Shown one piece after another: positions 50,800 to 59,600 of a DNA stretch of 64,000 nucleotides. The stretch is taken from positions 62,001 through 126,000 of the forward strand of contig JAWWPG010000046.1 in assembly GCA_033850885.1 (NCBI GenBank), in the 5' to 3' direction. This stretch comes from JAWWPG01 sp033850885. GTDB taxonomy: Bacteria > Actinomycetota > Actinomycetes > Propionibacteriales > Nocardioidaceae. The notes under the pieces are model-generated. The model did no database searches. It worked only from the letters and a program-made list of their open reading frames with translations, and had not been told where the DNA came from. Position 1 is the stretch's first letter. Each line of letters opens with the position of its first letter. Position numbers and translations under genes: made by a program.

Positions 50800-51113
50800 G
50801 GTTGCGAGCCGCCCCTGCCGTCCCGGGGTGCCACGTCGCCCTACCCGCTGCGACCGTCTCGACCAGCACCATGCCTGCAAGCATGACCCAAGCCCTTCGC
50901 CGGAAAGCAGGCAACGCCTTACAGAACGATGACGGGGGGGATCCCGAGACGTCCTGAGGGCTAGGCCGGAATGACCCGAAAGGGCTATTGCGCAGTCGCT
51001 TGAGCCGGCGCACGTTCTCGACACCACCGGGCCATCCGGCACGGGCGCACATCACTGGCACCGCAACCCATCCAGGGTCACCGACCCGAAATCTTCTCTC
51101 GGAGGACTTCATC
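50800..51113. other. Intergenic region between response regulator and secreted-protein gene
   Basis: 314 bp between divergent genes with no supported coding frame. It must hold both promoters. I see no clear operator repeat for the response regulator. RBS GGAGGAC for the secreted protein lies at the right end. Confidence 0.5.
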
Positions 51114-51677
51114 ATGCGCATTTCCATCTCCAAGACCGGCACCGTCGTCGCGATCGCAGCCGTCGCGGCTCTCGGTGCCCAGTACGCAAGCGCGGCCCCG
51201 AACCACGGCGCCAACCAGGTGCACAACAACGTCGCGCCGCTTCGCAACATCGCCTACGTCTCCAGCGCGTCGTCGACCGGCGGCACGGGAGAGGTCGCCT
51301 ACTCGATCCCGACCCCGCCCAGAGGCATCTACGAGGGGTCGTTCTCGGCGAACTTCTTCCCCGAGGGCACCCCCTCCGCCCCCGAGACGTTCTCCTGCTT
51401 CCTCGTCAAGGACGGGACGACCCTGCGGGCGCAGAGCACCGTCTCGACCACCTACAGCAGCGGCTTCTATGCCGGTGTCAACGGCAGCAACACCATCAAG
51501 GTGGCAGCTGGCGACACCTTCCAGCTCTACTGCGGTACGGCCGACGGGACCGCCTGGAGCTGGGGAAGCCGGCCCGCGCAGGTCACCCTCACCCGCCTCG
51601 ACGGCACGGTGCCAGGCGTCCTGGCAGCCACCGCTCACAAGGCCGGATCCCTCTCGGTGGCCGGCAGCACCCACTGA
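51114..51677 (+). CDS. Secreted protein of unknown function
   Basis: A 187-residue exported protein with signal peptide 1-27 (KTGTVVAIAAVAALGAQYASA) and a mature domain rich in Thr, Ser, Gly and aromatic residues (GEVAYSIPTPPRGIYEGSFS, ETFSCFLVKDGTTLRAQ, DTFQLYCGTADGTAWSWGS). Two cysteines probably form a disulfide. It looks like a beta-sandwich; no family is recognised. RBS GGAGGAC decides the ATG. It is followed by a strong hairpin terminator. Confidence 0.8.
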   Translation: MRISISKTGTVVAIAAVAALGAQYASAAPNHGANQVHNNVAPLRNIAYVSSASSTGGTGEVAYSIPTPPRGIYEGSFSANFFPEGTPSAPETFSCFLVKDGTTLRAQSTVSTTYSSGFYAGVNGSNTIKVAAGDTFQLYCGTADGTAWSWGSRPAQVTLTRLDGTVPGVLAATAHKAGSLSVAGSTH

Positions 51678-51703
51678 GCGACTCCATCCGCTCACCCCGC
51701 GTT

Positions 51704-51740
51704 GGGCACGGTTCCTGCAGAACATGCAGGGACCGTGCCC
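51704..51740. terminator. Strong intergenic hairpin (terminator-like)
   Basis: GGGCACGGTTCCTGCA pairs with TGCAGGGACCGTGCCC across a 5-base loop, with only one G-T pair. It lies 26 bp after the secreted-protein stop and before the convergent ABC permease gene. No U-tract, as is frequent in actinobacteria. Confidence 0.8.
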
Positions 51741-51813
51741 TCGCCCATGTGTTCGCGGCGCTTCGTCAGCCGCAGTCGACGAGGCGCCGTACCGATGGCT
51801 GAGCGGCTCGACG

Positions 51814-52632
51814 CTACTTCAGGAGGAGCGTGCCGACCCGGCGTCCCGCGACCACCAGCCCGAGCGCGCCCATTGCGAAGAGGTACGCAGCGGACACCAG
51901 CGAGCTCCAGCCGAGGGTTCCCAGCGCCATCCCCCGAAGCAGCGCAACGCCTTGGTACAAGGGGGTGCAGCGGACGATCCACTCGACCGTGCCGGGGTAG
52001 GTGGAAAGCGGGAAGAAGGTGGCCGAGAACAGGAACATCGGGGCGATCGTGAGCTGGATGAACTCGAAGTCCTGCCACGAGCGCATCCAGGTGGTCAGGG
52101 CCATGCCGGCGCCCCCGAACGCGAAGCCGACCAGCATCGTCGTCGGGAGTGCGAGCAGCATCCACCACGAGCCGACCAACCCCATGCACACCATGACGAC
52201 GATGAACACGGCGGAGTAGCAGGCTCCACGCAGCAACGCCCAGGTGATCTCGCCACGAGCCACGTCACGAGGCATCAACGGCGTGGCGAGCATGGCGTCG
52301 TAGAGCTTGGCGTACTTGATCTTGAAGAAGATGTTGTACGTCGCATCGAACAGCGCCCCGTTCATGGCTGACGCCGCCAACATCGCGGGCGCCACGAACT
52401 CGACGTACCCGACGCGTGTCCCGCCGGAGAGAGTGAAATGCCCGACCAGGCCGCCGACCCCGATGCCGATCGACAGCAGGTAGAGGATCGGCTCGATCAT
52501 GCCGGTGATAAAGACGACCCACCCTCGCCGGTAGACGAGGTAGTTGCGCTCGACGACCCGCCAGTGAAGGGACCCCAGGACCGGAACCACCCGCGGGCCG
52601 AGCATGACGCGAGGAGCCAGCGTGCCGCTCAC
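51814..52632 (-). CDS. ABC-2 type exporter permease
   Basis: A 272-residue membrane protein with six helices (VFITGMIEPILYLLSIGIGV, TWALLRGACYSAVFIVVMVC, LTIAPMFLFSATFFPLSTYP) and an ABC-2 core (VEFVAPAMLAASAMNGALFD, KIKYAKLYDAMLATPL). Related to DrrB/NodJ-like exporters. Its GTG start overlaps the preceding permease stop by 4 bases (GTGA). Works with the ATPase at 53437. Confidence 0.92.
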   Translation of the reverse strand: MSGTLAPRVMLGPRVVPVLGSLHWRVVERNYLVYRRGWVVFITGMIEPILYLLSIGIGVGGLVGHFTLSGGTRVGYVEFVAPAMLAASAMNGALFDATYNIFFKIKYAKLYDAMLATPLMPRDVARGEITWALLRGACYSAVFIVVMVCMGLVGSWWMLLALPTTMLVGFAFGGAGMALTTWMRSWQDFEFIQLTIAPMFLFSATFFPLSTYPGTVEWIVRCTPLYQGVALLRGMALGTLGWSSLVSAAYLFAMGALGLVVAGRRVGTLLLK

Positions 52633-53426
52633 TGCGCCAGCCTCCTGCGGAAGCCGCTGACGGCGAAGAACCAGCCGCCGACCAACCAGGCGAGGAGGTA
52701 GGCGACGTGCCCGAGCGCTCCCCAGGCGCTCGGCTGCCCGGCGGTGAGCATCCGGGCCAGGTCGACGCCGTGCCAGATCGGCGTGACGTACGCGATCCAG
52801 GCCAGCGCTCCGAGCTGGCTGACCGGGAAGAACGCGCCACTGAAGAGGAACATCGGGAGCAGACCCAGCCGGTAGATCAAGCTGAAGCCGCTCTCAGTCT
52901 TCAGCCTGGCGCTGATGCCGACGATCGGCGCCGCGTGCGCCGACCCGACGAGAACGACGACCAGCAGGGCGAGCAGGCCGCCCGACAGGCTGTCGACGGC
53001 GCCGTACGCCGCCATCACGACGAGGAACACGGCGCACGCCGTGAGGATCCGGAACGCCGTGAAGACCAGCTGGGCGAACACGATGTCGGTGGCGTCGAGC
53101 GGCGAGGCGGCCATCGAGTAGTAGAAGCGATGCCACTTGAAACCCGCCATGACCGGGTACGTCGACTCGAAGACCGCCGTCTGCATCGCGGTGGTGGCGA
53201 GCAGGCCGGGGGCGATGAACGCGAGATACGTCATGCCGCCGAGTGCCCGCTGACCCGTCGTGGTGTCGACGAAGCTGCCGAGCCCGACACCCATCGCCGT
53301 CAGGTACAGGAAGGGCATCAGGAAGCTGCTGACGACGGTCCCGCGCCAGGTCCGCTTCAGCACGGTCGCCCAGTAGTCGCTCAGTCGCGGAGCCAGCCGC
53401 GGCAGCCGGAACACGGTGGACGTCAT
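52629..53426 (-). CDS. ABC-2 type exporter permease (second subunit)
   Basis: A 265-residue membrane protein of the same family (FLMPFLYLTAMGVGLGSFV, YLAFIAPGLLATTAMQTAVF, GFKWHRFYYSMAASPLDATD, LGLLPMFLFSGAFFPVSQLG). It follows the ATPase gene by 10 bp and overlaps the next permease by 4 bp. The two permeases probably form a heterodimer. Confidence 0.92.
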   Translation of the reverse strand: MTSTVFRLPRLAPRLSDYWATVLKRTWRGTVVSSFLMPFLYLTAMGVGLGSFVDTTTGQRALGGMTYLAFIAPGLLATTAMQTAVFESTYPVMAGFKWHRFYYSMAASPLDATDIVFAQLVFTAFRILTACAVFLVVMAAYGAVDSLSGGLLALLVVVLVGSAHAAPIVGISARLKTESGFSLIYRLGLLPMFLFSGAFFPVSQLGALAWIAYVTPIWHGVDLARMLTAGQPSAWGALGHVAYLLAWLVGGWFFAVSGFRRRLAQ

Positions 53427-53436
53427 CAGGGCAACC

Positions 53437-54378
53437 TCACTCCACCAGCGAGCGACCGGTGAGGCGCAGGAAGACGTCCTCCAGCGTGGACCGGCGGACC
53501 AGCGACGAGATCGGACTGAGCCCGCGCTCGTGGACGGCAGCAGATGTTGCCTCCCCGTCGTTGGTGTAGAGGAGCAGCCGGTCGGGCAGCACCTCGACCC
53601 GGTCTGCCAGGTCCTCGATCTTGAGTGCCATCGCCTCGTTCTCGCCGGTGCCGAACCGCAGCTCGGTGACCTCTCTGGTCGAGTGCTCGGCGATCAGCTG
53701 GAGCGGCGAGCCCGCCGCCACGACCAGGCCCTGGTCCATCACCACAAGACGGTCGCAGAGCTGTTCGGCCTCGTCCATGTAGTGCGTGGTGAGGACGAGC
53801 GTGACCCCTTGCTGCTTGAGCCGGAACAGCCGGTCCCAGAGCAGGTGGCGGGCCTGGGGGTCGAGACCTGTCGTCGGCTCGTCGAGCAGCAGCAGCTCGG
53901 GCTGGTTGATGAGGGACCGGGCGATCGTCAGCCGCCGCTTCATGCCGCCGGAGAGCTCCTCGACCATCACGTCGGCCTTGTCGGTGAGCTGGACGAACGA
54001 CAACAGCTCGTCGGCCCGCTCGGACGACTCCTTGCGGCTCAGGCCGAAGTAGCGCCCGTAGACGACCAGGTTCTCCTTGACCCGGAGCTCGTTGTCGAGC
54101 GAGTCCTCCTGTGGGCAGACACCGAGCCGGCCGCGGATCTCGGGACCGTGCGTCGCCGGGTCCATCCCCATGATCGACAACCGGCCGGCGGTGACGGGTG
54201 AGACGGCCGCGATCATCCGCATCGCCGAGGTCTTGCCGGCCCCGTTGGGTCCGAGGAAGCCGAAGGCCTCCCCCCGACGGACGACGACGTCGATCCCCCG
54301 GACGGCCTCGACGCCGTCGTACGACTTGCGCAGCCCCTCCGCGACGATCATCGCGGGACTTGTCGCGTCGAGGTTCAC
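53437..54378 (-). CDS. ABC transporter ATP-binding protein, DrrA-like
   Basis: A 313-residue ATPase: Walker A GPNGAGKTS, signature EELSGGMKRRLTIARSL, Walker B LLLLDEPTTG, H-loop LTTHYMDEAEQL and a C-terminal extension with LEDVFLRLTGRSL as in DrrA-type drug/antibiotic exporters. The GTG at 54378 is chosen; an ATG nine codons inside is the alternative. Two palindromic elements immediately upstream suggest control by a TetR- or PadR-like repressor not encoded next to it. Confidence 0.93.
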   Translation of the reverse strand: MNLDATSPAMIVAEGLRKSYDGVEAVRGIDVVVRRGEAFGFLGPNGAGKTSAMRMIAAVSPVTAGRLSIMGMDPATHGPEIRGRLGVCPQEDSLDNELRVKENLVVYGRYFGLSRKESSERADELLSFVQLTDKADVMVEELSGGMKRRLTIARSLINQPELLLLDEPTTGLDPQARHLLWDRLFRLKQQGVTLVLTTHYMDEAEQLCDRLVVMDQGLVVAAGSPLQLIAEHSTREVTELRFGTGENEAMALKIEDLADRVEVLPDRLLLYTNDGEATSAAVHERGLSPISSLVRRSTLEDVFLRLTGRSLVE

Positions 54379-54391
54379 AACTCCCGACCAT

Positions 54392-54410
54392 AGTGTCGGG
54401 GGCCGACACT
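54392..54410. promoter_or_regulatory. Inverted repeat operator before DrrA-like gene
   Basis: AGTGTCGG-GGG-CCGACACT has perfect 8-bp arms and a 3-bp spacer. It ends 13 bp upstream of the start codon of the exporter ATPase gene, ideally placed for a repressor. Confidence 0.65.
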
Positions 54411-54418
54411 TCCCAAGG

Positions 54419-54440
54419 CGATATCGGAGCCGATATCGGC
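54419..54440. promoter_or_regulatory. Twin CGATATCG palindromes
   Basis: CGATATCG occurs at 54419-54426 and again in the perfect 12-mer GCCGATATCGGC at 54429-54440, 12 bp apart. AT steps in a GC-rich region suggest a -10 or operator. They lie between the exporter operon and the divergent sigma-factor gene. Confidence 0.5.
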
Positions 54441-54643
54441 CGCTCAGCAGCGCAAACACGCCCCGGCGAGACCCAGGTCGCTCAGGGACCGATGCGCCAC
54501 AATGGCAGGATACGAGGAGCGCCGGCCGAGATTCACCCGGCGCAAGGCAACCGAACCGTGACCTGGGACGTCCTCGGCATGAGGTGACTACTACCCATGA
54601 CCGAGTGTGCTGGACCCGGCAGAGCCCTGTCAGGGGTGACTGG

Positions 54644-55120
54644 ATGCGTGAGGACGAGCGCGAGGGCTTCGACGCGTTCGTTCGCGCGAGATTGCCCGAT
54701 CTGGTCAGGTTTGGCCGGGCGCTCACCGGTTCGACCGAGGCGGGTCAGGATCTGGTGCAGGACGCTCTGGAGCGCACCATCCTGGCCTGGAACCGGCTCG
54801 ACTCCCGCTCGGACCCGGAGGGCTACGTGCGGCGGATCATGGTCAACCGCAACATCAGCATCTGGCGCAAGTTCGGCCGCGAGCACCCCACCGACGAGAT
54901 CTTCGACCGCGGTACCGAGGACACCCACCTCGACGACGACCTGTGGCGAGCGCTCAAGTCTCTGCCCACCAAGCAGCGTGCGGTGATCGCTCTGCGCTAC
55001 TACGAGGACATGTCGGAGGCGGACATCGCCCGTACGCTGGGTTGCTCGGTGGGAACCGTGAAGAGCCAGGCGTCGAAGGCGCTCGCCAAGCTCCGGTTGC
55101 TCGTCCCCAGTCAGACATGA
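54644..55120 (+). CDS. ECF sigma factor, SigE-like actinobacterial family
   Basis: A 158-residue sigma factor. Region 2 is FDAFVRARLPDLVRFGRALTG ... QDLVQDALERTILAWNRLDS with VNRNISIWRKFGRE, and region 4 is LPTKQRAVIALRYYEDMSEADIARTLGCSVGTVKSQASKAL. RBS AGGGG precedes the ATG at 54644; longer readings are shadows. It is followed 49 bp on by a one-helix membrane protein with an Asp-box ectodomain, the position of an anti-sigma factor. The signal and regulon are unknown. Confidence 0.93.
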   Translation: MREDEREGFDAFVRARLPDLVRFGRALTGSTEAGQDLVQDALERTILAWNRLDSRSDPEGYVRRIMVNRNISIWRKFGREHPTDEIFDRGTEDTHLDDDLWRALKSLPTKQRAVIALRYYEDMSEADIARTLGCSVGTVKSQASKALAKLRLLVPSQT

Positions 55121-55169
55121 CACCCACCTTTCCCCACATCCCACCCGACATCGCCGGAAGGAGGCCCGG

Positions 55170-56570
55170 ATGAGCATGGACGACGATGACCTGGAACGTC
55201 GGCTGCGGAGCGCGCTCACGACCCCGCGCGCCTCCGACCGGCCGGACACCGACGAGTTCCTGTCGGGCGTCCATCGCGGAGCGCGGGTACGACGGACGAA
55301 GCGCGCCGCGTCGATGGCCGCGGCCGCGGTGCTGGTGGTTGCCGGCGGGGGGCTGGCCGTCAACGCCACCGGCCTGCTGAGTCCCGCCCGGACCCCGGTC
55401 GCCGGAGGTCCGACGGGCACGGTCTCGACCACGGGGATCGACCGGTCGCCGACGGCATCGCCCAACACGCCCACCACGAAGAGCACGCCGACGAGACCCA
55501 CCCAGTCCAAGGCCGGCACCACGATCACCCCGCTCCTGAAAGGGCCGGTCAGAATCCACGCCCACGGCCCGATAGCCGCGGGCGACGTGACACCGATCTC
55601 CCTGACCGCGACCGGCACCGAGCACCAGTGGGTGCTGGCGACCACACCGGGCGGCCAGGGCTGCCAGACCAAGAAGTGCGCCTCGGTCTTCGTCACCAGC
55701 GACCACGGCGGCACCTGGCGGGACGTCGGCCAGCTCCCTGCCCCGCCCGCCGGCCCGGACGCGTTGCGGTATCCCAGGTCGGTGAGCGAGCTCAGGTTCG
55801 CGAAGCGCCCCGACGGAACCTACGACGGATGGGCGTACGGCAACGCCCTGTGGAGCACCCACGACTCCGGGACGACCTGGTCGGCCGTCCGGTCACCCGA
55901 TGGGCAGGTGACGAGCCTCGAGGCGTCGGGCGGCTACGTCTACGCTGCGGTCTCGACCGGTACGCCTCTCGCCAGGAGCGCGGCGCTGTACCGCTCTCCC
56001 ACCTCGACCGACCAATGGAGCCCGGTCCTGACGGGGCTCACCCACGTCGAGTCCCTCGCCGCCGCCAACGGCATCATCGGGGTGATCGACGCGGGAGCAG
56101 GCAGTCCGCGTCTCTTCACCAGCACCGACGGTCTCACCTGGCACCTCCAGCAGGCCGCCTGTCCAGCAGGCAGACGGCCAGCTGCGCTCTCGAGCGCCGG
56201 CAACACCACGACCGGGATCGGGTCGCTCTGGCTGACCTGCGTGCGGGGCAACACGGCGGTCGTCCGGTACCTGGACAGCGACAACCCGGCCGTCTGGATC
56301 CGGGCCCGCGGGACGTTCACCGACCCGGTGTCGGTCGCCGCCCGAACCCCCCTGGACGCGCTGGTCACCGGGGCCGGAGCGGGGTCCACCCAGGACGTGA
56401 CCGGAACGCACGCACCAGCATCCTGGTCGAGCGAGTCCCCCTCCTCGGTTGAGTTCTTCGGGTTCACCAACGACCACTACGGCTACCTGATGGCCAACGA
56501 CGGCAGCATCCTCGGCACGACGGATGGTGGGCACACCTGGTCGCCGTACCAGGTGTCCAACACCCCCTAA
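55170..56570 (+). CDS. Membrane-anchored Asp-box (BNR/sialidase-like) propeller protein, probable anti-sigma partner
   Basis: A 466-residue protein: a cytoplasmic segment of about 45 residues (DDLERRLRSALTTPRAS... VHRGARVRRTKR), one transmembrane helix (about 47-66), a Thr/Pro linker (about 75-115) and an extracytoplasmic domain with four Asp-box motifs: TSDHGGTW, THDSGTTW, TSTDGLTW and TTDGGHTW. This is a BNR/YCF48-like propeller. RBS AGGAGG decides the ATG. The N-terminal segment resembles the short cytoplasmic part of anti-sigma factors, but no zinc motif is seen. Sensing by the propeller is inferred. Confidence 0.82.
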   Translation: MSMDDDDLERRLRSALTTPRASDRPDTDEFLSGVHRGARVRRTKRAASMAAAAVLVVAGGGLAVNATGLLSPARTPVAGGPTGTVSTTGIDRSPTASPNTPTTKSTPTRPTQSKAGTTITPLLKGPVRIHAHGPIAAGDVTPISLTATGTEHQWVLATTPGGQGCQTKKCASVFVTSDHGGTWRDVGQLPAPPAGPDALRYPRSVSELRFAKRPDGTYDGWAYGNALWSTHDSGTTWSAVRSPDGQVTSLEASGGYVYAAVSTGTPLARSAALYRSPTSTDQWSPVLTGLTHVESLAAANGIIGVIDAGAGSPRLFTSTDGLTWHLQQAACPAGRRPAALSSAGNTTTGIGSLWLTCVRGNTAVVRYLDSDNPAVWIRARGTFTDPVSVAARTPLDALVTGAGAGSTQDVTGTHAPASWSSESPSSVEFFGFTNDHYGYLMANDGSILGTTDGGHTWSPYQVSNTP

Positions 56571-56580
56571 CCCCCCGTTA

Positions 56581-56654
56581 CCCCCCGCGAATTGCGGGAA
56601 AGTCGACCCGGGGAACACCGGGTGGAGGTGCACTTTCCCGCAATTCGCGGGGGG
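56581..56654. repeat. Long perfect inverted repeat upstream of lhr
   Basis: A 23-bp arm beginning CCCCCCGCGAATTGCGGG (56581-56603, ending AAAGT) is repeated perfectly in inverse at 56632-56654. The 28-bp spacer has its own small stem (ACCCGG...CCGGGT). It begins 10 bp after the Asp-box gene stop and ends 16 bp before the lhr start, next to the RBS. Terminator, REP-type element or translation-controlling hairpin. Confidence 0.85.
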
Positions 56655-56670
56655 GAGGGAGACTTGCCAG

Positions 56671-59600
56671 ATGACGACGAACCCGAGGGGAGCGATGGCC
56701 GCGTTCTCGCCAGTGGCGCGAGCGTGGTTCTCCGACGCGTTCGAGGCACCCACCCCCGCCCAGCTGGGAGCATGGCAGGCCATCGCCGGCGGCGACCACA
56801 CCCTGGTGGTGGCTCCGACCGGGTCGGGCAAGACGCTCGCCGCGTTCCTCTGGGCGCTCGACCGGCTCGCCGCCAGCCCTCCGCCTGCGGACAGGAGCAG
56901 ACGGTGTCGAGTGCTCTACGTCTCCCCGATGAAGGCGCTCGCTGTCGATGTCGAGCGAAACCTCCGGGCGCCGCTGGCGGGGCTGCGCCAGACCGCCGCC
57001 CGCCTCGCCCAGCCCGCGCCCGACATCAGCGTCGGGGTCCGCTCGGGTGATACGACGGCCGCCGAGCGCCGCAGGCTCGTCATCCGGCCACCCGACGTCC
57101 TCATCACCACTCCCGAGTCCCTGTTCCTCATGTTGACCTCGCAGGCCCGGGAGACCCTGCGGGGTGTCGACACCGTGATCGTCGACGAGGTTCACGCGGT
57201 CGCAGGCACCAAGCGGGGCGCCCACCTGGCGCTGTCGCTCGAGCGTCTCGACGACCTGCTCGCTCGGCCGGCCCAGCGCATCGGGCTGTCGGCCACGGTC
57301 CGCCCCGTCGACGAGGTGGCCAGGTTCCTCGGCGGGGCGAGCCCGGTGAGCGTGGTGGCACCGAAGTCCCGCAAGCAGTGGCAGCTGGAGGTCGTCGTAC
57401 CCGTCGAAGACATGGCAGACCTCGCCGCCAGCTCGGTCAAGGGCGGTCGGGCCCCAGCTGCCGGGCTCGACGGTGACGACGGCCGAGATGGTGACGACGG
57501 GCCGGTAGCGTACGACCGGTCGGGCGGGTACGACCAGCCGAGCGCCTCCGACGTCCGGGAGCGCTCCTCGATCTGGCCGCACGTGGAGGAGCAAATCGTC
57601 AACCTCGTCGAGCAGCACCGTTCGACCATCGTGTTCGCGAACTCCCGCCGACTGGCCGAGCGGCTCACCGCGAGGCTCAACGAGATCAGCGCCGAGAGGC
57701 GCGGCGAGCTGCCGCCGGCCGGCCTGCCGCCGGCCGAGATCATGGCCCAGAGCGGAGCCGCCAGAGGAATCCCCGGTCTGCTGGCGCGTGCGCACCACGG
57801 GTCCGTGAGCAAGGAACAACGGGCGGTCATCGAGGACGAGCTGAAGGCCGGGCTGCTGCCCTGTGTCGTCGCCACGTCGAGCCTCGAGCTCGGCATCGAC
57901 ATGGGGGCCGTCGATCTCGTCATCCAGGTCGAGGCGCCGCCGTCGGTGGCCAGTGGTCTGCAGCGGGTGGGCCGGGCGGGACACCAAGTCGGGGAGGTCT
58001 CGCGCGGGGTGCTGTTCCCCAAACACCGAGGCGACCTGGTCCAGACGGCCGTCACCGTCGAACGGATGCGAGCCGGCCAGATCGAGGCCCTCCGGGTCCC
58101 CAGCAACCCGCTCGACGTGCTCGCACAACAGGTCGTCGCCTGCGTCGCGCTCGACAGCTGGCAGACGGACTCGTTGTTCGCGATGGTACGACGCTCGGCA
58201 CCGTTCGCGACGCTGCCGCGATCCGCCTTCGACGCCACACTCGACCTGCTGGCAGGTCGCTACCCCTCCGACGAGTTCGCTGAGCTGCGCCCGCGCCTGG
58301 TGTGGGACCGGGTGGCCGACACGCTGACCGGACGACCCGGCGCGCAACGCCTTGCCGTCACGTCGGGCGGCACCATCCCCGACCGCGGGCTCTTCGGGGT
58401 GTTCCTGGTCGGCAGCGACGCCGCTGGCGGCCGTCCGTCGCGGGTCGGCGAGCTCGACGAGGAGATGGTCTACGAGTCACGGGTCGGCGACGTGTTCGCG
58501 CTCGGCACGTCGAGCTGGCGGATCGAGGAGATCACCCACGACCGGGTGCTCGTGTCGCCGGCCCCAGGTCTGCCGGGGCGGCTGCCGTTCTGGAAGGGCG
58601 ACACACTCGGCCGGCCGGCGGAGCTGGGAGCCGCGATCGGTGCTTTCGTCCGCGAGATCGCCAAGCTTCCGGCAGCCGCGGCGCTCGACAGGGCGGCAAG
58701 CTCCGGACTCGACACGTTCGCCGCAGGCAACCTGGTCGCCTACATCGGCGAGCAGCTCGAGGACACCGGTGCCGTCCCTCACGACCGGCAGCTCGTCGTG
58801 GAGCGCTGCCGCGACGAGCTCGGCGACTGGCGTCTCATCCTGCACTCCCCGTACGGCGCCGCGGTGCACGGGCCGTGGGCGCTGGCGATCGGCCAGCGAC
58901 TGCAGGAGCGCTTTGGCGTGGACGCCCAGGCGATGGCCGGAGACGACGGCATCGTGCTGCGCATTCCCGAGACCGATGCGGCACCGCCGGGCGCCGACGT
59001 GTGTCTCTTCGAGCCCGACGAGCTCGACGAGCTGGTGACGGGTGCCGTCGGCGGCTCCGCCCTCTTCGCGTCCCGGTTCCGGGAGTGCGCGGCGCGGGCC
59101 CTGCTGCTGCCGCGCCGCGACCCCGGGAGGCGGTCGGCGCTGTGGCAGCAGCGCCAGAAGTCCGCGGCCCTGCTGGAGGTGGCCAGCAAGTACGGCTCGT
59201 TCCCCATCGTGCTCGAGGCGGTGCGCGAGTGTCTGCAGGACGTCTACGACCTGCCTGCGCTGCTGCAGCTGATGCGCGACATCGAGGCGCGCCGAGTGCG
59301 CGTCGTCGAGGTGGAGACGACCACGCCGAGCGCCTTTGCCCGGTCACTGCTCTTCGGCTATGTCGCCGAGTTCATCTACGAGGGGGACTCGCCCCTCGCC
59401 GAACGTCGGGCGGCCGCCCTCGCCCTCGACCCGGGCCTGCTCGGCGAGCTGCTCGGCCGCACCGAGCTCCGCGACCTGCTCGACCCGGACGTCATCGACG
59501 AGATCGAGCAAGACCTGCAGTGGTTGTCCCCCGGGCGGCGAGCGCGCGACGCCGAAGCCGTCGCCGACATGGTGCCGCTGATCGGGCCGCTCACCGCCAG

